A stretch of 64,000 bases of DNA from Rhodocollybia butyracea (lineage: Eukaryota > Basidiomycota > Agaricomycetes > Agaricales > Omphalotaceae), in NCBI GenBank assembly GCA_015501585.1, contig JADNRY010000246.1:28604-92603 (forward strand). The letters run 5' to 3'. The position numbers and the translations under genes are program-made. The notes below the pieces were generated by a model that worked only from the letters and a program-made list of their open reading frames with translations, was not told the origin of the DNA and searched no databases. Shown piece by piece: positions 22,944-33,615 of this stretch (its first letter is position 1; each line of letters opens with the position of its first letter).

Positions 22944-25900
22944 CTAATCATTGAAAACTTCTGGATATACAATATTTCTAGTAATATTCAAAGGAGCATC
23001 TGGACTAAGGAGAACTTTCACCCGATTTTGAGATGTAACTCTTGAGAAAGCAACATAGAGTTGACCATGTGTAAAAACGGGGACACAAAGGTCCAAGCCA
23101 ACGTGTGTAACAGATTGACCCTGTGCTTTATTTATTGAGATCGCAAATGCAAGACGGATAGGAAATTGGCGGCGTTTAAGAACAAATGAGTATTCAGATG
23201 TATTGGTGGAGGGTGTAAGGCTTATTCGAGGAATGAATACATTTTCACCATTGTGTTCACCACCAAGGATAGAAGCTTCAAGAACACGCTCTGAAAGGCG
23301 GCGCAGTAACAGTCGGGTACCATTACATAGACCACGTGCAGGGGCAAGATTACGCAAAAGAATAACTGGACATCCTGGTTTGAGCTTCAGCTCTCCTGGT
23401 GGTAGTCCAGAAGCAGTGAGAGAGCGCAGATATTCGATGGGAATGGCATCATTAAGTCTGGTCATCAGCTCCACGCTCCGTAACAACAGAGTCAGCACTG
23501 AAGAAAACTGAAGTGTCTCCAGGAATGCGGTTGAGAATATCATTGTTGATTTCATCCACGTCTCGATTCCTTGGTGCAAGGATTATGCGTTCTGAAAAGA
23601 AACATGGAGGCGGGGTGATCTGATCGAGGTGAGGATAAATGAAGTCGATGAGAGCACTTGGGTTTTCTACACGCATATTAGCAGGAAAACTTATTGAGGA
23701 GTCGGGATGATGAGTGGAACAACCATGTCCAATGTCCAACAGCCATTGAGCGAAAGCTTCCTCCTCTGTACCCTCTTCAAGGCGTTCATTTTTTGTGAGA
23801 GTCAAAATCTTGGTTTGAGTCCAAAGTACAGAACGTCGAAAACATGCATCAACAATCTCTTCTTGACTTCCTTTTGGAACAACAGGCAAAATTTGTTGAA
23901 AGTCACCTCCAAATACAATGGTCAAGCCACCAAATAGTCGATCATCATCTCGAATATCTCGCAGAGTACGTTCCAGACACTCATGTGTTCGACGGTGATG
24001 CATAAGAGCTTCATCCCAGATGATAAGGTCAGCTGCACAGAGAAGGCCTGCTGGCATACTTTCTTTGGGGATAGCACAGAATGATTCATCGCAAAGACCT
24101 TCAATGGGAATTTTGAATAGTGAGTGAGCAGTACGGCCACCAGGAATTAAAAGTGCTGCAATACCCAAAGAAGCACAACAAAGGACAACCTTAGAGTTGC
24201 CTCGAAGATAATGACATAATGTAGTGTACACGAAAGTTTTTCCCGTTCCCCCAGGACCATGGAGAAAGAACAACTTGCCTAAAGCATGGGCAACAGAATC
24301 CGTAATGGTATCAAATGCATAACGCTGTTCTACATTCAACATTGGGATGCGGTGAAGTGCATGGTGATGTTCGTCATCAGTATTATAATCAAGCTGTTCT
24401 CCAATCAAAGGATTGTCAACTTCACGAACCCAGTCATGTTGTTGTCAGGAAGTGAACATTTCCTGACCGACAAATTGGACACATGATTGAGCACATGATT
24501 GTCTCAATGTTGTATTAATGACATTTGATAACAAACGAGTCATATGGTCTAATTTCGGGTGCAATATAATGACCCGGAACCCGGAACCGGAAATGAATTA
24601 TATTATATGAGTCAAAATGACTCGGAACATGACTCGGAATGACTCAATATGACTTAGGTAGCTAGTATAAATACCGCTCAGTAGATACATTGTACCCCAG
24701 CCTTGTTATTTTGGAACTATTACCTTTGTGCAGCATAGCTGTGAATTGAACCTTGATATGAATCTTAGTTGCTAACTGTGAATATCCAGAAGCATCACCA
24801 ATTACCTGCTTACAACAGAAGAATCCCTGCTTATTACAGAAGAACCACCTTTACCTGCTCACCACAGAAGAACTACTTTTACCTGCTTACCACAGAAGAC
24901 GTCACATCTGTTTGATCAGAATACCAGAATATTACCTGTTAACACAGAAGAACCATCAGAAACCACACTGTTAAATCAGCAACACCAAACTCGATATTGT
25001 AGTAAATCTGCCCAACGGGCCCCTCGCTATACTGTACATTGGGAAGATCTAATTGTGAACGGATCTTTACAGTTGTGGAAGAGGCATGGGTGGAAAGGTT
25101 GATAATGAACAACCAGACTCGAGAAGAATGTGACTCAAGAGATAAAGGCCATAGTCAAAGGTCTCATCATCAGAGGGATCACAATGGCCCATACATATGA
25201 GGCGATAGCGGAGGTCATCACAGATAAAGTGTTGAAATTCCAACCAAAGAGTCTCTGGCTGTGTGGGCAAGCAGAACAGGAGAATTGTTGCAAAGAGAAG
25301 TCGAAGTCGAGTCCCAGTTTGCATTTGGGCAGCTTCTTCGAGACATTTTTTCCATTCTCCATCATCTTCAAGAAGACCACATGCAAGGCAAGCATTGCGG
25401 AATGAGTCGTAGAGTGTCCCTATGCACTATAAGTAAAGAGATTATGGATATGAAACGGAATAACATACCTTCATAAGTGCGCAAATCCTCAAATGATTTA
25501 GGACCTTTCATGACTGTTAACAGAGTCCGCATGTAGAAACGTTTGCCACTACGTGGTGAAACAAAGAACATACGACCCAATGCAAAACCTTGCTTCCATG
25601 GAGACCAGGACTTTGTATCGTCCTTCCATGTGAAAGACTGTGGGAATTCTTGGTATGTATACTGGTGAGCAACTAAATCTGCTTCATCGGAAATACGATT
25701 TGCGGCAAAGAATGCAGTGAGCTTGGTGTGCTCATTTCGAGCACGTTCCAAGACTACGTGATGATCTTCGTTGGGGTCATAGTTAACCATATGTTGTCAA
25801 CACCAGGGAGATGAACCTGTAGCTGAACGACATTTGGAACCTGTCTGTGTACATCAAAATGGAAAATACGCCAAAGTGCTTCAGGAGGTCCAATGTAGCG

Positions 25901-28900
25901 TCCATCAATATACCGTTTGATTTCGTCACGTTCAAGCTCTAGGGTTGCTCGATCACCACCTTTGTGGATGTACTTGAATGGATATTTGATAGAACGGATG
26001 TTGACAGCACATTTAACATTGATATGACAGTCATACCGAGCACTGAGGTAGGGACAGTATGGGACAATGAAGCGGTTATCAATATGATGACCTTGAACTT
26101 CATAAGCACAACCGACATTGGGTTGTGCATAGAGAGGATAACCATCTTCATCCATTGTGGTGAACTCTTGAAAGTGTTTCAGATAGTGTTTGGTGCAGTT
26201 TCCTGATTCCATGCAAGGAGCACGCCAATCATAGGCGCCACAAGGACCATGGACCATACACTTTTTGACGGTGTGGAAGAGCATTGGTTGTGTAACAGGA
26301 TCTGGCCATTTTGCGGAGATACAAGAATCAATGGCATTGGGTGTTAAAAGTTTGAACAGATCTTTAAGGAAAATGAGGAGATGAATATGAGGGAGACCAC
26401 GTTTCTGGAACTCGATTGTGTAGACGTAAGCAACAGCATTGCCAAATATGCCGTCTTTAGAGATTTCGTCCAGCAGACTCCTCTTCTTCAACTGGAACAC
26501 TCGTGCAACCAGATCCGGACAATCATATGCAGTTTGACCAGGGAGAAGCTCGCGGGTAATTTCGTCCCATTCCGGATTCGCAGTCATGGTCAAAAAGATA
26601 TCTACTTTGTGGTAATATCGAGCGATAGCCATAGCATCCTGGAATCGCTGTTGCATATGACGGGGTCCACCAATGTATGATGATGGCAATATGAAACGTT
26701 GACCTAGTGCATTGAGGTCAACATTGTTGTCGCCATGTTCAACAGCATCTTCTAGACCACTGTAAAGGGAGGCACGTAGCTTTCCCTGATTCTTATAATG
26801 CCAGTTTAGCTTGTTCTGGTCGGCACAAGCCCACATGTCAACAGTGTATTGCTGCAGAAGACGTCCACCACGAAGGATTGTAGAAAATTCACCATGACAG
26901 GGATGAAGACGAAAAGCAGCATGTCGAGATTGGGAAAGGCGCCGACCGGGAGAGCCATCTTCTTGCTGGAGTCGCAGACCTTCATGCCATCCCGGTTCAC
27001 CATATGGAAAGAGGAGGACATAATGTAAAGGTGCATAGGCTGAGTGACGATCACTGATACGGGTGAGCGTAGGTTCACCACCACAAACACGTCTCCTGAG
27101 CAGGATGTCGCGAGTATCTTTAGGTAGAGATTCTCCAGGGAGGATCATTGCAACCTCGTCTGCTTTTGGGAGATTATATCGTCAAACGTCATTTGAAGGC
27201 ATAACACGCAGACGGATTGTTGCTTCCTCGACACCACCATAATTACAGAGAACTTCATGAGCATGTTGGTAAATAGCATGGTACGGGTTATATTCACGAA
27301 CGACATTCTGTAAAGAAGACATAGTCGACATACGGACATTAGGGTTTCTGTTCATGCGCTGCTGTAATGATATAGTTGGGTCATAAAAATATACCTGCGC
27401 ATAGCTTGGAGACTGTCCAGAAGGAGGTTCAAGAGCACTGGAAAGATGGCATAGCTTCCCTTGAATCCGGAACACCCAATTTCGAGGACCATAATGGTTC
27501 ACAGTACGATCAATGTTATCTGCACCAAGCGATGTAAAGGCAAGGGCAGCATTGTACTGTGTGATGTTATCACAAAACTCAGCAGCTTCAGCATCTATTC
27601 CAGTATAAAGGCCCATAAGATACCGAGGTGGTGGCTGAAGTGTCGACAATTGAACCTGGCCACTCTCGCAACAGGCTCCAAACAGCTTTGTTTTCTGAAC
27701 CTGTTCGGCTTCCCAGTAATATGCATCGCAGTAAGGACATCGCAAGTTCATTGGTCCAAGATCATGACATGAACGTGGCTCTTGATAAGGCTTCCTGGCA
27801 ATACAGAAAAGATCTCGAGAGGTTTCGGTAACTGAAATAGCTATTAAGACAAATTATACACACACAAAATGAAAGATGAGACTTACAAAAAAGAACTGGT
27901 TGAGTAGGTTCAGGAGATTGAAGATGGCGTGAGCGATGACAATATCGGGGTTGATGTCGGAGAGCTATACATACATTTTAAAAAAGTAAGATAACTATAT
28001 CGAAAATATGAAGAAAAAACTAACCAATGTCCTCAGGAGTAAAAGAATCATGAAACGGCAGAGAAGAACGCCCTGGAGAATCTATCAAATTGAAAAGAAT
28101 GAAGTTTTGATTTAAGGGGACCACATACCCATGTGTACATTGCTAGATTGGAAAGTTGGAGGAGGCGTTGGAAGTTGACGGTTAATAACAACAGAAGAAC
28201 CTTTCAATGAACCAATTATGTGAGGATATACACACATCAAGTGATAAATATGCATTACCATGAAGACCTCGCATGGAGGAAGTAGTATTATTGAAAGCTG
28301 CATTAGAAAGAAAGATAAAGTAAATCGGCTGAGTCAAGAAAAGTAGTTGCTTACCATGTTCTCTTGATGATGAATAATCGAGGGAAGAGGACAAGTAACG
28401 ATGAGGATGGTCATATGAATCAGGGTCATGGAGGACTGATGATTGGAGGGGACGTTCTTGGGCACGTTGGGCATGTGGATCCCAGTATTGATTGCTGGGA
28501 CCAGGGGAAGACTACAACAAAACAAAGACGAATGAAAAAGAAAAAAAGTAGTCGCAAAAAGCAACGGACCTGTCGAACAATATTACGGGATTGTCTATGT
28601 CGCGAATTGTCGTATTCAGACAGAGCCTAAGAGTGCACGATAATTAGGATGCAGTTGTAGTACATAAAAAACAAAAGTATAAACCAAAAAATCCAGATTT
28701 TCTTTGGTTCTCGGGCTTTTACGCTTCGTAGGACTAGCTGGAGGATGGTGGTCACGGAAAAGATGGCGAGCACGTTCCTGTTGTCTCTGGGGTGTATTTA
28801 TGACATCAGTAAGTTGGTTCTGAGAGCTGTTTTGAGTCGTCAAAAAAGAATCGGGAGTGAGGATATTAAAATTAGAATCATCAGGACCGCGGCAATTCCG

Positions 28901-29041
28901 AGAGCTGTTTTGAGTCGTTGAAAAAGACTCAGGAGTGAGGATATTATTAAAATTAGAATTGTCAGAACCGCGGCGATTCCGAGAGCTGTTTTGAGTCGTT
29001 GAAAAGGACTCAGGAGTGAGCATATTGAAATCAGAGAACAT
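22944..29041 (-). pseudogene. RepHel Helitron replicase-helicase, broken
   Basis: The N-terminus (29041) has three copies of a roughly 25-30-residue unit with LTPESFSTTQNSS, followed by several small exons (28600-27850). A zinc-binding segment, CPYCDAYYWEAEQ...CCESGQVQL, begins near 27750. The Rep domain has GLPHIHLLIFL (the HUH motif) near 26390 and IKYPFKYIHKGGD with two tyrosines near 25970. The PIF1 helicase has GPGGTGKT (Walker A) at about 24260, IIWDEA, GDFQQILPV, SINKAQGQS and YVAFSRV, ending EVFND at 22944. Breaks: an in-frame TGA at 27182-27184 (NDV*RYNLP), an AT insertion near 25790 (GVDN-MVNYD), a solo LTR between MPLPQ and HDW, and a frameshift near 23480. An intron is likely at about 25410-25470. 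This copy is not functional. Confidence 0.88.
24443..25071 (-). mobile_element. Solo LTR, 629 bp, TSD GTTGT
   Basis: The unit starts TGTCAGGAAG and ends GATCTTTACA, so it has TG...CA ends. GTTGT flanks it at 24438-24442 and 25072-25076. It cuts the RepHel helicase linker; taking it out restores MPLPQHDW, as in intact Helitrons. It differs in sequence from the Gypsy LTR at 47512. It contains about six copies of a roughly 25-bp ACCTGCTTACCACAGAAGAA-like unit between 24800 and 24960. The strand is uncertain because both ends are TG...CA. Confidence 0.8.
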
Positions 29042-29213
29042 TTTTGTTGAGACGGATGAAGAAGAGGTGAAAGAACGGAAAAGAGTCGCGTGATCGCGAT
29101 GTTAGTGACGCTGGCAGTGGCAGTGGAGCAGCGGAGAGTCGGAGACGACTGGACTCAGAGACACTGGAGACCGAACACGTGAGGCTGATAACCCCATAAA
29201 CTATACTTCCTGA

Positions 29214-30744
29214 TTGGGCGGCTCCACTTGCCTTCTTTTAGCCCTTCGGTCTATTGTAGATTACCGGCAGCCACACTTCAACACCACACCGTTTCCTTCC
29301 ACAATGACATTCTTCTCTCTTTTAGTCCAGTTCTTTACCTTTCGTGGTGTCATTCCCCTCTAAACTCAAGCAGCTCTTTCTTCTGGGTTATCGACGGTAG
29401 GTATTGGAGCTCGGTTTCTTCGTCGGAGCCTCCGCCTTGGGCAGAAGACATGGGCGAGAGGCTTCAAGGGTTTTGGCCTCGTGCAAGAGGAGGATTGGAT
29501 GGAGGGAAATTGGCCGTATTTAGGGAAACTAGTCGCAAATGGTTTGTTGAATACCTGTAGCGCATGTGAGTGAGTACGCCAGTTAACCCGGGACTTGGCC
29601 CGCCCTGCTCACTGATGGTGTTAAGCATAGCCAAACTGACGGGGTAATTGCTAGGTACTTTCAACACCACCATGCAAGTATACGATGCATCAACAATACA
29701 GGGCTGGCTGCAGCCGTCAACCACAACTCAACGCTACACCGTCTAACTCCATCCACAGCACGAGCACCCAGGTCAACAGAACTTCTGGGGTCAACGGCGA
29801 CGAGACTTCCTGAGCACGGCAAGGGTGCGTGCGTTCCTTTAATCCTCTTTCTCTCCCGTTTCTCATGCGCACGTCCCATCCCTTTATTCCTTTCATCCCT
29901 CTGGTGAACTCCGCCGGCGGCTGGATTGTCTTGACATAGTGCCAGCCGCCGTTGTGGGAACACTCGATTCCGCGGCGATGAACGGTTCTCCTCCCAATAG
30001 CCACTACCGGTCCCTATGCCCAATACCCGGCCTCTCAACGGAAGGTGTCTTGGCTCGGCACCGTAGGCCTGTCCTTGCCTCAAAGCACTCCATGCGTATC
30101 GTCATTTCTCTGCAAGCGTATCGTCCTATCTCTCCCCACGTGTCTCCCTGCGTATTGTTTCTCTCTCAGCGTATCATTTCTCTCTCTCTGCGTATCATTT
30201 CTCTCTCTCTGCGTATCATTTCTCTCTCTCTCTCTGTATCATTTCTCTCTCTGCATTTCATTTCTCTCTCTGCGTATCATCTTTCTCTCTACATATCGTT
30301 TCTCTCTCTCTCTCTCTGTGTATTCTCTGTGTATCATTTCTCTCTCTCTCTCTCTCTGTGTATCGTTTCTCTCTCTGCATATTATTTCTCTCTCCATGTA
30401 TTGTTTCTCTCTCCGTGTATTGTTTCTCTCTCCGTTTATCTTTCTCTCTCTGCTTATTGTTTCTCTCTGTATTGTGGTTTCTCTCTCTGTACCATCTTTT
30501 CTCTTCATGTATCATTGTTTTTCTCCTTGCATCCTCCGCGCATCATTCTCTCTGTGTATCATTGTCTCTCCCCACGTTGTCATTTCTCCCTTCGCGTATA
30601 TCCTTGTTTGTCTCCACAGTATGTAGTTTTTTCTGTTGCCATTTGCAGATCTCTGGTTTGTCAACTCGCTTCAAGTTCTAAGTTGCTCTGTAATGTAGGA
30701 AATATATTTTTACCTCTAAAAGCAAGTGAAAAACCCATTGTACC
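29214..30744. other. Skeleton segment right of the Helitron
   Basis: A 110-codon open frame at 29228-29560 (+) and overlapping frames at 29661-30083 (-) show no domain I know. The codon use looks unremarkable and I would not call a gene. The segment may be host DNA captured by the outer element. Confidence 0.35.
30150..30580. repeat. CT-rich minisatellite, TCTCTCTCTGCGTATCATTT unit
   Basis: About 20 tandem, imperfect copies of a 17-25-bp unit made of a (TC)n run plus TGCGTATCATT. Length varies through the TC run. Long Arg/Glu-rich or Leu/Ser-rich open frames on both strands here are translations of the repeat and not genes. Confidence 0.85.
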
Positions 30745-31243
30745 CTAAATGATTGTTCATACATTCAGAATGATTGCCCAAGGCACTTAAAAAGATTGTT
30801 CAAGACAGTCCAAATGATTGTTATAAGCACTCAGAGTGATTGATAGACAATCCCAATGATTGTCTGAAGACAATCTGACCCATTACCAAAAACAATCATT
30901 TTGAGTGTCCTGAACAGTCAATTTGAGTGTTTCATACCATCATTTAGAGTGTTTTTGACAATCATTTAGATTGGTTCAAACTATCATATTGAAAGGTTTT
31001 GACAATCAGTAAGAGTGGTTCAGACAATCATTAAAAGTGGTTCAGAGTTCTTCAGACAATCTTTAAGAGTGATTTATACAATCAATAAGATTGGTTCAGA
31101 CAATCAATATGAAGGTATAAGACAATCTTTTTGAGTAAACTGGACAATCATTAAGAATGGTTCAGACAATCAATATGAGTGCAAGACAATCATTTAGATT
31201 GTGTTTTGGACAATCAAATTAATTGTTTTTACTTCCCGTAGTG
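30745..31243. repeat. Right subterminal array and TIR of the 30-kb element
   Basis: The region holds some fifteen or more CAATCA-type motifs, often in GACAATCATTWAGAKTGGTTCA context. It ends in the 35-bp terminal inverted repeat at 31209-31243. It mirrors the array at 1159-1520, but its spacer words differ (GGTTCA against CTTGAG). Confidence 0.7.
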
Positions 31244-31247
31244 CGTT

Positions 31248-31472
31248 GCTCTTCCGAGGCTGGATACGCAGAATACGGATATGGAACACGAGGGTCTTAA
31301 GAGACTTGTTATGGTTGCGGCGGTATAGCTGAAACAAAGCTTGTCTGCCACAGGGATGTCGGAAGGTGAATTTGATGGTGTATTGAGAGGGATGGACAAG
31401 GAGTGGGATACACTGTCGAAAGAGTGCCTATGGCGTTGGACTGTTGTTTACAGCCAGAAGCCATTTATTTGA
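31248..31472 (+). pseudogene. LaeA-like methyltransferase pseudogene, 3' part
   Basis: The frame is continuous with codon GTT (1156-1158) once the 30-kb element and one CGTT are removed: ALPRLDTQNT, then GLKRLVMVAAV, one in-frame TAG (31326-31328), then GMSEGEFDGVLRGMDKEWD and WRWTVVYSQKP to the TGA at 31470-31472. The last part is the family's usual C-terminus (hydrophobic-Y-A-x-K-P). The single TAG and the upstream damage show that it was lost before or after the insertion. It would be hard to recognise without the left half. Confidence 0.75.
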
Positions 31473-31888
31473 TTGCACAAATTGCACAAATGAATTGTAC
31501 GAAAGCATATCCACCAATAAATAACCTTTTGTTTAGATCCAAAGAGAACTAGTATGTCGTCTGTATGGGTTACCAACAAGGAAAACACCATAGCTCATGC
31601 ATTCAGAACGGAAGTTTCCTTTGATTGGGATTCCCTACACTACTTGGCCTTAGAGGTAAGGCCTTATATCCTATGGTACAACTATTCAATGGGCCCCGCA
31701 CGAAGATCTTTGAACTCAGTTGATTAAAAGAGGGGAGAAATAAGATCGATATTCCCCATATCCTATTACAATTAAGCGATACACATCATAAGTACGATAC
31801 ACGCTACTTATGCATTATTTATAAATACGCCCATTTTGAAGGCAAACAGTAAACAAACCAATACTATACCACTACCATTGAGCCGTCA
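31473..31888. other. Spacer, nothing recognised
   Basis: AT-rich non-coding sequence follows the methyltransferase stop. I see no repeat ends or gene here. Confidence 0.4.
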
Positions 31889-32960
31889 CTAAAGGTGTAG
31901 AACACCACTCGAGCTCAAACTCGAAATTGACTCGTCACAAGGATAGAGAACGCTATTCTCACAAGGGTATCCCCACTCCTTATTCTTAACAAGGATCAAC
32001 AAACCTCCCCGAATCTTCCAATACCAACCACTTGTGTTCGAATCCCATCTTGCGTACGCGTTCGCGAGCTTAGAGAGCTTTGAGGGTGCGGAGGTCATGG
32101 TGGAGGCGTTGGGATGAGGGTTGGCTGGGCGTGGACGTTGTTAGTGAGGTGGATTAGGGAGGCGACTGTGAGCGGAGTATCGGGTGCGGGATTTGGGAGG
32201 TTGAGAGAGGGAGGAGGTGCAGAGGGGAACAGTGGGACTCGAGGATGACAGCGAGTTCAAGGGGGGTCGGGGGTGCATGAGATGCGGAGGCGGGGAGTAA
32301 AGTATATCACAGAAAAGAAAATCACTGCTAGTAAGCAAAAAAGGATCAGACAAAAACTCACCTGTAGGTAACACTGGCGAACTCGAACTCAAGCGGATTA
32401 CTATGGGAGACGTGCTGCTACTGCCATGAAAGAGGGGACTGAAAAAGTACTAGAACCCTCCAACTTGTTATCAATATCCTCGGCGTCTCTCTTTCTCTTT
32501 CTTTTCTTACCCACGACTTTGGAGACTTCATTTTTGTACGACAGCTGCTGGTGGGTGATTTCAGTCAACGTAGTACAAGCCACTGCGGTGTGGATGCCAG
32601 AGATCTTGTTCAAGGCTGAGTAGGTCGAGCGAGAGGATATTGAGCGGGAGAGAGGAATTTGAATGGGGCGCGTCCAATGGGGGGTGGAGATAGTGCTGTG
32701 GGACGTGGGCTAGGGAACCGCAGGATACGAGGGTGAAGAAGTGGACCCGTCTCTGCGAATCTGCATTAGTGAGGTTGAATGCTGCTACCACTAGGACTCC
32801 GACCAGCAGGGATAGATGCCAAAAGCAATGACATGCACAGAGCAAGGGAATTGGAGGATATAGAGCGTGTCATCGTTCATTTCGTAGGCGTGGGCGAAGT
32901 CGGAGATGGCGATGGACGTTGAGAAGAGGAGAGGAGCGATGATATGGAGCGAGAACCAGG
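31889..32960 (-). pseudogene. Copy 1 of a duplicated unrecognised gene
   Basis: Minus-strand pieces line up in order with those at 46384-47511. They share FNLTNADSQRRVHFFTLVSCGS (copy 2: FNLSNAVHRGAPIISSRSY), QQLSYKNEVSKVVGKKRKRKR (copy 2: QQSYEHKPSKVAGKKRTR), a conserved intron donor after VLPTG/YHAG near 32360, a Ser/Pro-rich stretch, and FEHKWLVLEDSGRFVDP (copy 2: FEHKYLVSEDLEKIVDL). The KKRKRKR run could be a nuclear signal. Stops after FVDPC and frame changes show decay. The shared intron position means a spliced gene was duplicated as DNA. I do not recognise the family. Confidence 0.55.
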
Positions 32961-33249
32961 AACGAGGGAGGGTCTAGCAGAGGATAATTGGCGATGTGGA
33001 TTGTATGGATGTTCGTGTGTTCGTGCCGTTTCTAGAGGTATGAGAGCTGAGCGCTGAGTACTGACGCTCGATTTACTCTTTCTTGGTAGAGCGTTGAGAA
33101 TTAGCGTGTAGGCTTAAGTCTTGGGGCTGCGGGAACGATAACGATACTGGTGTAAAGACGAATGAGGGGCGAGGAGTGAATATAGAACACGTGGATGGCG
33201 TGGTTGTCGATGGAACGGCAGAGATGTTCGCCCGACCGGAACCCGACGC

Positions 33250-33615
33250 CTATTGCCGCGGCATGGACATCAAAGCTGGGAATGACATGGGCAGAGCAAG
33301 GGCAAAGGCACGCAAACGATCGACAGCGATGGCGGGGAATTGTCGCATCGAGGCATGCACTGCGGCAGACACCAGACTCATCCCACACCGCCTGACAGGA
33401 ACCGAACGGCTCCGGGATCCGGCGAAGCAAATAAAGGATTTTGTGAAGTAGTGGAATGAATCACGTTGGTTGCTCTGGACCATAGCGGCACATCGTTGCG
33501 CGATTTTCAGTAGATTGTCGCCCAGGGGGTAGTTGCGGAGTACTGTGGCTGTTGTCTTTTGTCGCGCTGGGAGGCAAAAGAGGGATTGGTACCCTTTGAC
33601 TCTTGTTCGAGCCAT
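33250..33615 (-). CDS. Possible small ORF, unrecognised
   Basis: A 121-codon frame from ATG at 33615 (MARTRVKGYQSLFCLPAR) has no recognisable domain. The opposite strand and the other frame are also open here (33176-33451 +, 33101-33430 -), so the openness may reflect base composition. I list it only because nothing else explains 33.1-33.6 kb. Confidence 0.15.
   Translation of the reverse strand: MARTRVKGYQSLFCLPARQKTTATVLRNYPLGDNLLKIAQRCAAMVQSNQRDSFHYFTKSFICFAGSRSRSVPVRRCGMSLVSAAVHASMRQFPAIAVDRLRAFALALPMSFPALMSMPRQ

Larger units (their letters stand above)
21607..29213 (-). mobile_element. Helitron with both termini, 7.6 kb
   Basis: On the minus strand the element starts TCAGGAAGTATAG (29213 downwards) and ends with the hairpin CGTGGC-ATC-GCCACG, eight more bases (GGTATCTA) and CTAG (21607-21610). 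That is the classic Helitron 3' end. It sits between A and T (host CCCAA | TTGG) with no target duplication, as the family does. Inside are a RepHel gene (HUH Rep plus PIF1-type helicase) and a smaller second gene, both on the minus strand. A solo LTR interrupts the RepHel gene. Confidence 0.8.
1159..31243. mobile_element. 30-kb nested TIR DNA transposon, CACTA-type ends, 4-bp TSD
   Basis: The left end (1159-1193) and the reverse complement of the right end (31209-31243) match at 33 of 35 positions, both starting CACTACGGGAAG. The flanking CGTT at 1155-1158 and 31244-31247 is a 4-bp target duplication. Removing the element plus one duplication joins codons of the methyltransferase pseudogene in frame (VQKRTV then ALPRLD). 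CACTA-type starts are known from the CMC (CACTA-Mirage-Chapaev) group, and Chapaev elements make 4-bp duplications, so CMC is my best guess. No transposase is visible. Most of the length is later insertions (hAT with Copia, LINE, hAT MITE, Helitron); the skeleton that remains is about 6.3 kb (pieces at 1159-2345, 8830-11243, 20333-20424, 21051-21606 and 29214-31243). It is probably non-autonomous. Confidence 0.8.

Noticed and set aside
30239..30508. Arg/Glu-rich open frames (both ORFs on the minus strand)
   Set aside because: They are translations of the TCTCTC minisatellite; all frames of both strands are open there.
1159..31243. Starship-type giant cargo element
   Set aside because: It has clear 35-bp inverted ends and a duplication but no DUF3435 captain gene at one end, and most of its length is later transposon insertions.
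32030..32050. tRNA B-box-like GTTCGAATCCC
   Set aside because: It falls in the FEHKWL exon of the duplicated gene, and no A box or cloverleaf is nearby.
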